From the NCBI RefSeq assembly GCF_009811755.1, contig NZ_BLIV01000002.1, positions 55,001 to 119,000 of the forward strand: DNA of 64,000 nucleotides. Direction: 5' to 3'. A program made the translations under genes and the position numbers. This document shows, piece after piece, positions 1-8,841 of this stretch; the stretch's first letter is position 1; each line of letters begins with the position of its first letter. The DNA comes from Roseobacter cerasinus. Its GTDB lineage: Bacteria; Pseudomonadota; Alphaproteobacteria; Rhodobacterales; Rhodobacteraceae. The notes below the pieces were generated by a model. That model searched no databases, was not told the origin of the DNA, and saw nothing but the letters and a program-made list of their open reading frames with translations.

Positions 1-21
1 GTCACTTGCCGGATTGCGCAT

Positions 22-420
22 ATGTCACTCACACCGCTCTTTCAGTCGAGCGTCATCATAGTCATCCATGCGCTCGGGGCCTTCGCCGCGTTGATGCTCG
101 GCACCGTGCAACTGATGTTGCCCAAGGGCAGCGACACGCACCGGATCTGCGGCTACATCTGGGTCGGCCTGATGGCGTTGGTCGCCCTGTCCAGCTTCTG
201 GATACATGACATCCGCCATTTCGGTCCCTTTAGCGCCATCCATCTTCTGTCGATCTATACGATCTTTGGCATAGCCTCCGGTATCCTGAACGCACGCCGC
301 GGCAACATTATGGCACATAGGAAAACAATGCGTGAATTGTTCTGGATCGCGCTTGTCGGCGCCGGGGCCTTCACACTGCTGCCCGGGCGCGTCATGCATC
401 AGGTGGTCTTCGGTCAGTAG
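22..420 (+). CDS. DUF2306-family membrane protein
   Basis: A 132-residue integral membrane protein with four predicted helices (about residues 10-30, 43-62, 72-90 and 105-120). It looks like the DUF2306 family, whose function is unknown. Histidines recur at helix ends, at H16, in the DTHRICGY segment near residue 40, and in the MAHRKTM segment near residue 98, which would suit haem or metal binding; that is inference. The gene ends by overlapping the 3' end of the convergent msrP gene by 7 bases. ATG start; the left window edge is only 21 bases away, so upstream context is missing. Confidence 0.85.
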   Translation: MSLTPLFQSSVIIVIHALGAFAALMLGTVQLMLPKGSDTHRICGYIWVGLMALVALSSFWIHDIRHFGPFSAIHLLSIYTIFGIASGILNARRGNIMAHRKTMRELFWIALVGAGAFTLLPGRVMHQVVFGQ

Positions 421-1313
421 AACCGGGTGAGATCCATACCTTCGTAAAGGCTGGCGACCTCCTCTTCGTACCCATTGAACTTGAGTGTCGGGATACGCTT
501 GGAAAACAGCCCGCCGCCGATCTGACGTTCAGTCGCCTGGCTCCAACGTGGGTGATCCACCTCGGGGTTCACATTGGCATAGAATCCATACTCGTTCGCC
601 TGCAAGGCCTGCCACGTGTTGATCGGCTGCTCATCAGTCAGTGTGATCTTCACAATCGATTTGATCGATTTGAACCCATACTTCCACGGCACCACCAGCC
701 GGATCGGCGCACCATTCTGGTTCGGGATCGTGCGTCCGTAGATGCCGGTTGCCATGATCGTCAGCGGATGAAGGGCTTCGTCGAGACGCAGCCCTTCGAC
801 ATACGGCCAGTCGATAAACCGGCTGGATTGTCCCCGCATCTCTTCCGGGCGGTAAAGTGTTTCAAAGCGCACGTATTTGGCCTGCTCCTGCACACCCGCC
901 ATGCCGAGCAGATCAGCAAGTTCAAACCCGTTCCACGGGATCACCATCGACCACGCCTCAACACAGCGGAAGCGGTAAATCCGCTCCTCCACCGTCATCT
1001 CAGCCATGATGTCCTCGAAGTCATACTCACCGGGGCGGTCGACGAGACCATCGATGGTCACGCTCCACGGCTCGGTCGTCAGCGCCGAAGCATAGGTGGC
1101 CGGGTCGCTCTTGCCTGTGCCGAACTCATAGAAATTATTGTACTCGGTGATGTCTTCCCAGGAGTTCGGTTCCAACACCTCTTCTGCCCGCGCGCCTGTG
1201 CCCGCCAGCGCAACACCGGCTGCGGCCCCCGCCATCAGTTGACGCCGGTTGAGAAACAGCGCCTCGGGTGTTGCGTCTTTGCGGGTGAGCGTATTGGTCC
1301 AACGATAGGCCAT
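414..1313 (-). CDS. msrP: Protein-methionine-sulfoxide reductase catalytic subunit MsrP (YedY)
   Basis: A periplasmic molybdopterin enzyme that reduces methionine sulfoxide in oxidised envelope proteins. The 299-residue product starts with a twin-arginine signal (RRQLMAG at residues 23-29, cleavage near ARA at 43), as expected for a cofactor loaded in the cytoplasm. The sulfite-oxidase-type core carries the Mo-ligating cysteine C117 in the segment [11 protein letters not shown]. The C-terminal [14 protein letters not shown] is typical of the family. The start is ATG preceded by GAGGG. The usual partner, the haem membrane protein MsrQ, is not adjacent; a DUF2306 membrane protein lies there instead in convergent orientation. 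Confidence 0.95.
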   Translation of the reverse strand: MAYRWTNTLTRKDATPEALFLNRRQLMAGAAAGVALAGTGARAEEVLEPNSWEDITEYNNFYEFGTGKSDPATYASALTTEPWSVTIDGLVDRPGEYDFEDIMAEMTVEERIYRFRCVEAWSMVIPWNGFELADLLGMAGVQEQAKYVRFETLYRPEEMRGQSSRFIDWPYVEGLRLDEALHPLTIMATGIYGRTIPNQNGAPIRLVVPWKYGFKSIKSIVKITLTDEQPINTWQALQANEYGFYANVNPEVDHPRWSQATERQIGGGLFSKRIPTLKFNGYEEEVASLYEGMDLTRFY

Positions 1314-1424
1314 GGGACCCTCCTGAGCTTCGTGATCACCCGTGATGTAGGGGGTTCCGGTCCATGCGCCAAACCATTTCGAGTCACGAATGTGACAGGC
1401 GGTTGTAACCTTTTCCGATGCGCT

Positions 1425-2075
1425 TCAGAGGCCAAGCAGTCCGGGCAGCACCTGCATCCGGTCAAACACCGCCTCACAAAAAGGTGTCATCCGCGCCGGA
1501 TCGGTATCGGCCACATAGCCGAAACACCGGATGCCCGCAGCTTGTGCGGCCCGCGCGCCGGTCGGGCTGTCTTCGATCACAACCGCCCGTTCCGGTGGCA
1601 CTCCTGCCCGCGCGGCAGCTTGTAAGTAGAGGTCAGGTGCGGGTTTGGGGTTGGCCACATCCTCGCGGGAGTAGACCCGGCCTTGCAGGCGATCACTCAG
1701 GCCGGTGCGTCCGAGTGTGATCTCCATCTTCCGGTGCGGACCATTGGAGCCCACGGCATACGGAATAGATGCCTGATCCAGAGCGTCCAGCACACCCACA
1801 ATCCCAGGGACGATCTCGACCTTTTCGGCCAGCACGACGAACATCTCTTCATAGATGCGACCCACCCAATCATCGGGAAGCTGCGCCCCCATGGCGCGCG
1901 CTTCCCGCATCACACCAGCCATGGTCCCGCCCACGAAAGTTCCCAGGATCTCCTGTAAGGACAGGTCCAACCCATGGCGGGCGAGATTGTCGCGGATCAC
2001 CACATTGGTCAGCGGTTCGCTGTCCACCAGCACGCCGTCGCAATCGAAAATCACCAGATCAGGAGGGAGTGTCAT
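1425..2075 (-). CDS. HAD-superfamily hydrolase (phosphoglycolate phosphatase / beta-phosphoglucomutase-like)
   Basis: A 216-residue HAD phosphatase with all four motifs: motif I DCDGVLVDSE (nucleophile D11, acid D13), motif II around VGSNGPH, motif III lysine in ANPKPAPDLY, and motif IV VIEDSPTG. The helical cap between residues 15 and 85 places it in the subclass I group with beta-phosphoglucomutases and phosphoglycolate phosphatases. The substrate cannot be read from sequence. It is a single gene transcribed divergently from the fasciclin gene and tail-to-head with msrP, with about 110 bases between them. Confidence 0.9.
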   Translation of the reverse strand: MTLPPDLVIFDCDGVLVDSEPLTNVVIRDNLARHGLDLSLQEILGTFVGGTMAGVMREARAMGAQLPDDWVGRIYEEMFVVLAEKVEIVPGIVGVLDALDQASIPYAVGSNGPHRKMEITLGRTGLSDRLQGRVYSREDVANPKPAPDLYLQAAARAGVPPERAVVIEDSPTGARAAQAAGIRCFGYVADTDPARMTPFCEAVFDRMQVLPGLLGL

Positions 2076-2392
2076 GAGATGTGCCAGCTTGTTCTGCCCG
2101 CCCTTCTTGGCGCCATTTCAGGACGGAGGTCAATGCATCACCAACCTCGGCCCAAGGCCCGAGGTGACGGCACTCAGCGGCCACGCCGGTTCAAGTCCGG
2201 CAATCTGAGACAGTCGTATCAGGGCGTGCTCTGACATTATTGTTATTGGAAGTCTGGCACCCCCTGCGCTTAGCGCGCTGCGATTTTTGGTCAAACCACA
2301 TCGGCGGGAATCCCCGGTGATCCAACCCGCTCCCCCCAGCGTCTCCCTCGCAGATGCCATGGTGGCATGCACCTTTCATAAAGGAGACATCT
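2076..2392. other. Divergent intergenic region between HAD hydrolase and fasciclin genes
   Basis: This 317-base gap must carry the promoters of both divergent genes. It contains a hairpin with arms ACCTCGG and CCGAGGT (near 2143-2165), and a second with arms GCCGG (2185-2189) and CCGGC (2197-2201) around the loop TTCAAGT, which looks like a tRNA T-arm but lacks the rest of a tRNA. A ribosome binding site AAGGAG at 2381-2386 serves the fasciclin gene. No convincing coding sequence was found. Confidence 0.5.
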
Positions 2393-2884
2393 ATGTTTCG
2401 TCGGAACTTTCTGAGCCTGACCGCAGGCTTTGCGTTGCTCGGCACAACGGCTTTTGCAGGCAGCTACGCCAAAGACATTGTGGACACCGCCGCAAATGCA
2501 GGCAGTTTCAGCACTCTGGTCGCGGCCGTCGAGGCCGCTGATCTGGTCGACACGCTGAAGGGGGACGGCCCGTTCACCGTCTTCGCGCCCACGGATGAGG
2601 CCTTTGCCGCATTGCCTGAGGGCACTGTTGAGTCGCTGCTGCTCCCCGAAAACAAGGATCAGTTGATCGCGATCCTCACCTATCACGTGGTGCCAGGTAA
2701 GGTGATGTCCGCCGACCTCAGCGACGGCATGAGCGCCACAACCGTGCAGGGCGGTGATCTGACCGTTGATCTGTCGGACGGTGTGAAGATCAACGAGGCC
2801 TCGGTCACCTCGGCGGATGTCGAAGCTTCCAATGGCGTGATCCATGTGGTCGACACCGTGATCCTGCCCGACGAGAACAGCTGA
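2393..2884 (+). CDS. Secreted fasciclin (FAS1)-domain protein
   Basis: A 163-residue exported protein: signal peptide at residues 1-23 (MFRRN, hydrophobic core, cleavage after AFA), then a single FAS1 domain. Hallmarks are the H1 box [30 protein letters not shown], the YHVV segment, and the H2 box [13 protein letters not shown] at the end. FAS1 proteins mediate adhesion or ligand binding in the envelope; the target is unknown here. The ATG at 2393 was chosen over an earlier in-frame ATG because AAGGAG lies six bases upstream and the signal peptide begins here. A strong hairpin follows the stop. Confidence 0.92.
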   Translation: MFRRNFLSLTAGFALLGTTAFAGSYAKDIVDTAANAGSFSTLVAAVEAADLVDTLKGDGPFTVFAPTDEAFAALPEGTVESLLLPENKDQLIAILTYHVVPGKVMSADLSDGMSATTVQGGDLTVDLSDGVKINEASVTSADVEASNGVIHVVDTVILPDENS

Positions 2885-2893
2885 GCCAAATGA

Positions 2894-2923
2894 AAGGCCC
2901 GGCGGATTGCTCCGCCGGGCCTT
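2894..2923. terminator. Bidirectional terminator hairpin between fasciclin gene and clpB
   Basis: Perfect 13-base-pair inverted repeat: arm AAGGCCCGGCGGA at 2894-2906, loop TTGC, arm TCCGCCGGGCCTT at 2911-2923. It lies between two convergent genes, ten bases after the fasciclin stop and 22 bases before the clpB stop, so it probably serves both. No long T run follows on either strand. Confidence 0.75.
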
Positions 2924-2945
2924 ACTCCATTGTTTGTGGTCCACG

Positions 2946-5564
2946 TCAGTGAACGACGGCGTCATCCGGCTTGGGCCGGTTCGAGGCGGCCACACGGTCC
3001 CCGATGATCAGCCCCTCGCTGCCCGCAGTCACTGTTACACTGTCGCCATCCTTCACATCTCCGGCCAGCAGCATCTCTGCCAAGGGATCTTGTAGCGCCC
3101 GCTGGATCACCCGCTTCAAGGGCCGCGCGCCGAACACGGGGTCATAGCCTTCATCGGCCAGCCATTTCCGCGCACCGGCGTCGAGATCGAGCATGATCTT
3201 GCGCCCCGCCAACCGCTTCAGCAGCCGGGCCATCTGGATATCAACGATGCCATCCATATTGTCGCGGTTCAGCCGGTCGAAGATGATGGTCTCGTCCAGC
3301 CGGTTCAGGAACTCGGGCCGGAAGTGCGCCCGCACCGCGTCCATCACATCGCGCCGCGCTTGCGAGGAATCCGCCCCCTCCGGCAGCTGGCTCAGCGCTT
3401 GCGATCCCAGGTTTGACGTCAGCACGATCAGCGTCTGCTTAAAGTCCACCGTGCGGCCCTGTCCATCGGTCAGCACCCCGTCATCGAGCACTTGCAGCAG
3501 CACGTTGAACACATCTGGGTGCGCCTTTTCGACCTCGTCGAACAGCACCACCTGATACGGACGTCTGCGGACCGCTTCGGTCAGCACGCCGCCCTCATCG
3601 TAGCCCACGTACCCGGGAGGGGCCCCGATCAGACGCGCAACCGCATGCTTTTCCATGAACTCGGACATGTCGATGCGCACCATCGCATTGTCATCGTCAA
3701 AGAGGAACTCGGCCACTGCCTTGGTCAGCTCGGTTTTGCCAACACCGGTCGGCCCGAGGAAGAGGAACGAGCCCAAAGGCCGGTTCTCGTCGTTCAGGCC
3801 AGCGCGCGCGCGCCGTACCGCATTGGCCACCGCGCCCACGGCGGCATTCTGGCCGATGACCCGCGCGTGCAACTGATCTTCCATGCGCAAGAGCTTGTCG
3901 CGCTCGCCTTCCAGCATCTTGCCGGCGGGAATGCCCGTCCAGCGCTCGACGACGCTCGCGATCTGATCCGGGCGCACCGCCTCTTCGACCAGCACGTCGC
4001 CTTCGTCGCGACCCTCGGCGGCCTCCAGCTGTTTCTCAAGTTGCGGGATCACGCCGTAGCTGAGCTCCCCGGCCTTCGCCAGATTGCCCTCGCGCTTGGC
4101 GATCTCCAGATCAGCGCGGGCCCGATCAAGCAACTCCTTGATGTCGCGCGCACCGGCCATCTTGTCTCGCTCGGCCTGCCATTGAGCTGTCAGTTCATCG
4201 CTGCGCTCCTGCAGTTCGGCGAGATCCTTCTCCAAGGTCTCCAGCCGGTCCTTGCTGGCCGCGTCATCTTCCAGTCGCAGCGCCTCGGCCTCGATCTGCT
4301 TCTGCAGAATCTCGCGATCCAAAGCGTCAAGTTCTTCGGGTTTGCTGTCCACTTCCATGCGCAAGCGGCTCGCCGCCTCGTCCACAAGGTCGATGGCTTT
4401 GTCCGGCAAAAAGCGGTCAGTAATATAGCGGTGGCTGAGTGTCGCCGCCGCGACCAAGGACGAGTCCGAAATCCGCACCCCATGGTGCAGCTCGTATTTC
4501 TCCTTGATGCCGCGCAGAATCGAGACGGTGTCCTCCACCGTCGGCTCCTGCACCATAACCGGCTGGAACCGCCGCGCCAGCGCCGCGTCCTTCTCCACAT
4601 ATTTGCGGTATTCATCGAGCGTGGTCGCACCAACACAGTGCAGCTCACCCCGTGCCAATGCGGGTTTGATCAGGTTGGCCGCGTCCATCGCGCCATCCGC
4701 CTTGCCCGCACCGACCAGCGTGTGCATCTCGTCGATGAAAAGGATAATCTCGCCTGCGGCCTCGGTCACTTCGGTCAGCACGGCCTTCAGGCGCTCCTCG
4801 AATTCGCCGCGATACTTTGCACCTGCGATCAGCGCACCCATGTCCAGCGCCAGAAGCTTCTTGTTCTTCAAGCTCTCGGGCACATCGCCATTCACGATGC
4901 GCAAGGCAAGCCCTTCGGCAATCGCCGTCTTACCGACACCGGGTTCCCCAATGAGCACCGGGTTGTTCTTGGTCCGGCGGCTGAGCACCTGCATCGCGCG
5001 GCGGATTTCCTCGTCGCGCCCGATGATCGGGTCGATCTTACCCGCCTCCGCCCGCTCGGTCAGATCCATCGCGTATTTCTTCAGCGCGTCGTAGCCGTCC
5101 TCAGCGCTGGCGCTGTCCGCTGTGCGGCCTTTTCGGATGTCATTGATGGCCCCATTCAGGGCCTGAGCGGTGACTCCGCCAGCATCCAAAGCCTCCTTAG
5201 CAGCTGATTTGACCATACAGAGCGCCATTAGAATACGCTCTACCGGCACGAAGCTGTCGCCTGCCTTCTTGGCCAAGGTCTCCGCCTCGGCCAGCACCTT
5301 CTGGGTTCCGTTGTCCAGATAGATCTGCGCGGCATCGCCGCTCACTTTCGGCGTCTTCGACAGTGCCGTCTCGACTCCTTCGACCACGCGCGCGGGCTGC
5401 CCGCCCGAAGCGGAAATCAGGTTGCTTGCCAGCCCCTGATCGTCATCCATCAGCGCTTTGAGGATATGTTCCGGCGCCAGCCTCTGGTGACTGTCCCGGG
5501 TTGCGATGGTCTGTGCGGCCTGAATGAAACCGCGCGACCGCTCCGTGAACTTGCTCAAGTCCAT
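2946..5564 (-). CDS. clpB: ATP-dependent disaggregase ClpB
   Basis: A cytoplasmic hexameric AAA+ chaperone that pulls polypeptides out of aggregates with DnaK. The 872-residue product has the full family layout: Clp-N double repeat (1-145), AAA1 with Walker A GEPGVGKT at 206-213 and the LFIDEMH Walker B, the coiled middle domain (about 405-525, rich in E, K and R), AAA2 with Walker A GPTGVGKT near 609 and [11 protein letters not shown], and the C-terminal D2-small domain. The length matches ClpB rather than ClpA or ClpC. The start [12 protein letters not shown] is canonical. A possible heat-shock promoter lies upstream. Confidence 0.98.
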   Translation of the reverse strand: MDLSKFTERSRGFIQAAQTIATRDSHQRLAPEHILKALMDDDQGLASNLISASGGQPARVVEGVETALSKTPKVSGDAAQIYLDNGTQKVLAEAETLAKKAGDSFVPVERILMALCMVKSAAKEALDAGGVTAQALNGAINDIRKGRTADSASAEDGYDALKKYAMDLTERAEAGKIDPIIGRDEEIRRAMQVLSRRTKNNPVLIGEPGVGKTAIAEGLALRIVNGDVPESLKNKKLLALDMGALIAGAKYRGEFEERLKAVLTEVTEAAGEIILFIDEMHTLVGAGKADGAMDAANLIKPALARGELHCVGATTLDEYRKYVEKDAALARRFQPVMVQEPTVEDTVSILRGIKEKYELHHGVRISDSSLVAAATLSHRYITDRFLPDKAIDLVDEAASRLRMEVDSKPEELDALDREILQKQIEAEALRLEDDAASKDRLETLEKDLAELQERSDELTAQWQAERDKMAGARDIKELLDRARADLEIAKREGNLAKAGELSYGVIPQLEKQLEAAEGRDEGDVLVEEAVRPDQIASVVERWTGIPAGKMLEGERDKLLRMEDQLHARVIGQNAAVGAVANAVRRARAGLNDENRPLGSFLFLGPTGVGKTELTKAVAEFLFDDDNAMVRIDMSEFMEKHAVARLIGAPPGYVGYDEGGVLTEAVRRRPYQVVLFDEVEKAHPDVFNVLLQVLDDGVLTDGQGRTVDFKQTLIVLTSNLGSQALSQLPEGADSSQARRDVMDAVRAHFRPEFLNRLDETIIFDRLNRDNMDGIVDIQMARLLKRLAGRKIMLDLDAGARKWLADEGYDPVFGARPLKRVIQRALQDPLAEMLLAGDVKDGDSVTVTAGSEGLIIGDRVAASNRPKPDDAVVH

Positions 5565-6117
5565 GGGTCTCTCCTTTATGTTAAGCGTCCCCTCGTGGCT
5601 GCGCCCGGCTCAGCGGCACGTCAGCGGTCAGGACCTCATTGCATTATCTGGGGCGCTGCTCGGCCTCCTTCAAGGCCGACCATGTCCCAAAATCAACCAT
5701 AGGTGTAGCCCCCACCTCTTGCCGTGATGTGAATCAAACCGCCCCCATGGGAAAGCAGGCGCGCCTTTCCCCGTTAACACATGGCCCCAAAACGTCATCT
5801 CTCAGTTCAGACAACGGCACCGGATCGGCTTCGCCCCGTGTCCTGCCAGCTTTGTCGATGTGTAACGATTTGGCTTTGTGCGCCGTCCGCTGCGCGGCCC
5901 GACCTCACACACCACTTGCCGAGGCGGGCGGCGGGACGTGGATATGAAAGAGGCTGGGGGCGTCGATCCTTCCCCAGGTGTCGCCATGCAGACCCCATCC
6001 AGGACCACAAACACCTGCTCGAACCGGGCCCATGGCGCCGGGCATTTTTTTGTTACGCGCGTGGACAGACCCTCGCGGAATGCCTAAGGAACCTTCGGGC
6101 AAAAGAGAGAGCGCACA
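5565..6117. other. Intergenic region between divergent clpB and pyrF
   Basis: A 553-base gap with no convincing coding sequence. It holds the candidate clpB heat-shock promoter on the left. A GC-rich segment followed by a seven-T run at about 6026-6052 (GGCGCCGGGC then ATTTTTTT) could be a weak terminator or a promoter spacer, but the stem is poor. The last 40 bases contain the pyrF leader, with AAGAGAGAG ahead of the ATG. Confidence 0.4.
5643..5674 (-). promoter_or_regulatory. Possible sigma-32 (RpoH) heat-shock promoter for clpB
   Basis: On the minus strand, CTTGAA (5674-5669) is followed after 15 bases by CCCCAGATAA (5653-5644). This resembles the RpoH arrangement of a CTTGAA -35 box and a CCCAT-type -10 box about 13-17 bases apart, though the -10 match is imperfect. 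It lies about 80 bases upstream of the clpB start, a sensible distance for a gene normally under heat-shock control. Confidence 0.35.
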
Positions 6118-6834
6118 ATGGCTGATGACAGGTTGATCGTGGCATTGGATGTGCCGCATGCAGTGGCAGGGGCAGAACTGGCACAAAAGCTGGGTGACGC
6201 GGTGAGCTTCTACAAGATCGGCCTGGGCATGCTCACCGGGGGCGGGCTGGCGCTGGCCAATGAGCTCAAGCAAGAACACGGCAAGCGCATCTTCCTCGAC
6301 ATGAAGCTCTTCGACATCGGCGCCACTATCGAGGCTGCCGTGCGCGGGTTGGCGCAATTTGATCTCGACTTTCTCACCGTGCACGGTGACCCTCACGTGG
6401 TGGCCGCTGCCAAGGAAGGCGCTGCGGGGTCCGAGATGAAAATCCTGGCCGTGACCATCCTCACCTCGCTCGACCGCACCGATCTCGACGCCTGCCAGAT
6501 CCGCGCGGGCGACCTGCCTGAGCTGGTGACAACACGGGCCGCCCGCGCCTTCGAGGCCGGTGCCGATGGCGTGATCGCGTCCCCGCAGGAAGCCGCGCTG
6601 ATCCGCGCCCTGCCCGAGGCCGAAGGCCGACTCATCGTGACCCCCGGCGTGCGCCCCATGGGCAGCGATCTGGGAGACCAAAAGCGAGTCGCCACCCCCG
6701 CAAATGCCGTCGCAGACGGCGCTGATCATATCGTTGTCGGGCGTCCGGTATGGCAATCGCCTAGTCCTAAGGCAGCTGCCGAAGCAATTCTGGCCGAGAT
6801 GAACAGCCCACAAGCACTGCAGCCAAACCACTGA
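6118..6834 (+). CDS. pyrF: Orotidine 5'-phosphate decarboxylase
   Basis: Catalyses the last step of UMP synthesis, decarboxylating OMP. The 238-residue TIM-barrel protein carries the catalytic motif DMKLFDIG, with D61, K63 and D66 forming the charged network, the N-terminal IVALDVP strand, and the phosphate-binding end VTPGVRPMGSD with VVGRPVWQSPSP. The length is normal for the bacterial family. It is monocistronic here: clpB diverges upstream, and a probable small RNA and terminator lie downstream. Start ATG follows a purine-rich leader. Confidence 0.97.
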   Translation: MADDRLIVALDVPHAVAGAELAQKLGDAVSFYKIGLGMLTGGGLALANELKQEHGKRIFLDMKLFDIGATIEAAVRGLAQFDLDFLTVHGDPHVVAAAKEGAAGSEMKILAVTILTSLDRTDLDACQIRAGDLPELVTTRAARAFEAGADGVIASPQEAALIRALPEAEGRLIVTPGVRPMGSDLGDQKRVATPANAVADGADHIVVGRPVWQSPSPKAAAEAILAEMNSPQALQPNH

Positions 6835-6959
6835 TCTCAGACTACATTTCAAAGTTACCCACAAGCACCGTCACGTCAGACGACTCAAGACACTGTGTCT
6901 ATCGCACAACAGACCACAGGATGTGGCCGCGCCAAGCCATTCCCGGTTAGGGGAATTCG

Positions 6960-7057
6960 CCTTTAGGTGGTAAGTTGACGTAAGGTGATACTCCCCAACG
7001 AACCGCGTCTTCCTGAGGTTCGTTACCTCCCCCCGCTCAGAACAGCGGGGGGTTTTT
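6960..7057 (+). ncRNA. Candidate trans-acting small RNA with intrinsic terminator
   Basis: The gap after pyrF ends in two consecutive well-formed hairpins on the plus strand. The first has arms AACGAACC (6997-7004) and GGTTCGTT (7017-7024) around a 12-base loop with TCTTCCT. The second is a perfect nine-pair GC stem (7029-7037 with 7044-7052) followed by five T residues. Unpaired pyrimidine stretches ACTCCCC and TTACCTCC could pair with ribosome binding sites. This build resembles alphaproteobacterial sRNA families such as suhB/MmgR, but the family was not confirmed. It could instead be a long pyrF 3' UTR. The 5' end is a guess. Confidence 0.5.
7029..7057 (+). terminator. Rho-independent terminator
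   Basis: Arms CCCCCCGCT (7029-7037) and AGCGGGGGG (7044-7052) with loop CAGAAC, followed by TTTTT at 7053-7057. The T run is on the plus strand, so it ends the RNA coming from the pyrF side. The convergent NUDIX gene ends at 7065. Confidence 0.9.
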
Positions 7058-7064
7058 CTGTTAA

Positions 7065-7472
7065 CTACAGCTCATCAAGACACAGACGAAGCCGGTCCTG
7101 GAAGTGCGCGATGACCTTGGGGTGATGCAAAAACTGTTTGGGCGTCATAACGGCCCACCCCTGCCCTTCATCGCCAAAGCGAATGTCGCGCAGCAGGTCG
7201 TCGTCGACATTCGCAGCGAAAAACCAAAACCCAAGCCCCCGGCGCTCGAACCGCCGCCCCCAGACCACATCGCGGGTCAGCAGCGCCAGACCGAGCTCCT
7301 CCCGCGTCTCACGCAGAACACACTCCAGGGGGTCTTCCGTCCCTTCGCGCCCACCGCCCGGCAGGTCCCAGCGAGCCGCATGGTCGATATCGGAACGATC
7401 ATCTCGCAGCAAGGTGACCACATGACGCTCGGTCAAAAGCGCCAGCTTCGCCCCGTGGAAGGGCATGTTCAT
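7065..7472 (-). CDS. NUDIX hydrolase
   Basis: A 135-residue protein with one NUDIX fold. The NUDIX box spans residues 40-62 (GGREGTEDPLECVLRE followed by TREELG), with the metal-binding EE pair at 58-59. It probably hydrolyses a nucleoside diphosphate derivative; the substrate is not evident. The start at 7472 (MNMPFHGAKLALL) is chosen because the fold begins there; an ATG at 7502 in frame would add ten residues. Longer versions would overlap the divergent dinB gene. No clear ribosome binding site precedes either start. Confidence 0.87.
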   Translation of the reverse strand: MNMPFHGAKLALLTERHVVTLLRDDRSDIDHAARWDLPGGGREGTEDPLECVLRETREELGLALLTRDVVWGRRFERRGLGFWFFAANVDDDLLRDIRFGDEGQGWAVMTPKQFLHHPKVIAHFQDRLRLCLDEL

Positions 7473-7530
7473 TTCCGGCGCCGTGGCGTAAGATCGGGAC
7501 ATGCTGCGATCATAACTGACCCTTGCGAAA

Positions 7531-8784
7531 ATGCCCGCCCTTTGCCGTGATTGCCTGACAGAATTTAAGAGCGGTCGGCGCTGCCCCGCCTGCGCCAGCC
7601 CGCGCGTCGTGGCGCATGACGAGTTGAACACCCTCTCCATCGCCCATATGGATTGCGACGCCTTTTATGCCTCGGTGGAAAAGCGCGACAACCCCAGCCT
7701 CGAAGGCAAGCCGGTCATCATCGGCGGCGGGCGGCGCGGTGTGGTCTCAACTGCCTGCTATGTGGCGCGCATCCGCGGCGTGCGCTCGGCCATGCCGATG
7801 TTCCAGGCCCTGAAACTCTGCCCCGACGCGGTGATCATCAAACCCCGCATGCAGGCCTATGTGGATGCCTCTCGCGCCATCCGTGCGATGATGCAGGACC
7901 TGACCCCCGACATCGAACCCCTCTCGCTGGACGAGGCCTTCATGGATCTCTCCGGCACCGCGCGGTTGCACGGCCACCCGCCCGCAACCATGCTCGCCCA
8001 ATTGGTCAAACGTATGCGCGGCGAGTTGGGCCTCACCGGCTCCATCGGCCTTAGCCACAACAAATTCTTGGCCAAAGTCGCCTCCGATCTCGACAAACCG
8101 CACGGCTTCTCAATCATCGGCAAGGCCGAAACCGTCAATTTCCTGCATGACAAACCTGTGCGCCTGATCTGGGGGGTCGGCGCCTCATCGCAAGCCGCAC
8201 TCGACAAGGCAGGCATCCGCACCTTCGCCGACCTGTTGCGCTGGGATCAGACCGACCTGATCGCCCGCTTCGGCTCCATGGGGGACCGGCTGTGGCACCT
8301 GGCACGCGGCCAAGACCGCCGCCGCGTCTCCGCCCATGCGCCGATGAAATCGATCTCGAACGAAACCACCTTTCACGATGACACCTCCGACCCCGACCTG
8401 CTCGATGGCCACCTCTGGCGCATGGCCGAGAAAGTCTCGGACCGGGCCAAGGCCAAGGACCTCGCAGGGCGCGTAGTCACACTGAAACTCAAACGTGCCG
8501 ATCACTCGCTGCTGTCCCGCAGGGTGAGCTTGCGCGACGCCACGCAGATGGCCGACACGATCTATCGCACCGCCCGTGACCTCTTCGATCAAGTGGGGGA
8601 TGAAGGCCCCTACCGGTTGCTGGGCTGCGGCCTCTCCGATCTAACCAGCGCCGAAGGCGCGGACCGTTCAGGCGATCTGCTGGACCCCCAGGCCATCCGC
8701 CGCAGCAAGGCCGAACGCGCCACCGATGAAATCCGCGCCCGCTTCGGCGCAGACGCTATCCTGAAAGGCCGCGCTCTCCGCTAA
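7531..8784 (+). CDS. dinB: DNA polymerase IV with N-terminal zinc-ribbon-like motif
   Basis: A Y-family translesion polymerase of 417 residues. The palm has HMDCDAFYASVE (catalytic D41) and SLDEAFMDL (D134, E135), followed by thumb, little-finger and tail regions. The first 21 residues hold two CxxC pairs (C5/C8 and C18/C21) spaced like a small zinc ribbon, absent from E. coli DinB. The start MPALCRDC keeps this motif intact; no strong Shine-Dalgarno precedes it. It is divergent from the NUDIX gene with 58 bases between the starts. Regulation by LexA cannot be shown from the short gap. Confidence 0.95.
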   Translation: MPALCRDCLTEFKSGRRCPACASPRVVAHDELNTLSIAHMDCDAFYASVEKRDNPSLEGKPVIIGGGRRGVVSTACYVARIRGVRSAMPMFQALKLCPDAVIIKPRMQAYVDASRAIRAMMQDLTPDIEPLSLDEAFMDLSGTARLHGHPPATMLAQLVKRMRGELGLTGSIGLSHNKFLAKVASDLDKPHGFSIIGKAETVNFLHDKPVRLIWGVGASSQAALDKAGIRTFADLLRWDQTDLIARFGSMGDRLWHLARGQDRRRVSAHAPMKSISNETTFHDDTSDPDLLDGHLWRMAEKVSDRAKAKDLAGRVVTLKLKRADHSLLSRRVSLRDATQMADTIYRTARDLFDQVGDEGPYRLLGCGLSDLTSAEGADRSGDLLDPQAIRRSKAERATDEIRARFGADAILKGRALR

Positions 8785-8794
8785 CGCGACCGTG

Positions 8795-8829
8795 CTTCAT
8801 TTTTCCAGAAGTACTCTCGCCGAAGGCGA
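8795..8829. repeat. Gene-border repeat, type 1 copy
   Basis: Read on the minus strand this is CGCCTTCGGCGAGAGTACTT then CTGGAAAAATGAAG, a degenerate copy of the GAGTATTT-type motif also found at 22505, 25060 and 39735. It lies in the 57-base gap between the convergent dinB and N-formylglutamate amidohydrolase genes. The CGCCTTCGGCG part forms a small hairpin. Confidence 0.5.
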
Positions 8830-8841
8830 AATTAACCGGGG

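Noticed and set aside
2185-2201. T-arm-like hairpin GCCGG-TTCAAGT-CCGGC suggesting a tRNA
   Set aside because: No matching acceptor, D-arm or anticodon arm could be built from the flanking bases on either side; it is probably coincidental or a remnant.
3492-5207. 571-codon open frame antisense to clpB
   Set aside because: It is a shadow of the GC-rich clpB codon pattern with no ribosome binding site or recognisable domain.
6026-6052. GC-rich stretch followed by seven T residues before pyrF, as a terminator
   Set aside because: The stem pairing is short and imperfect, and no transcription unit ends there.
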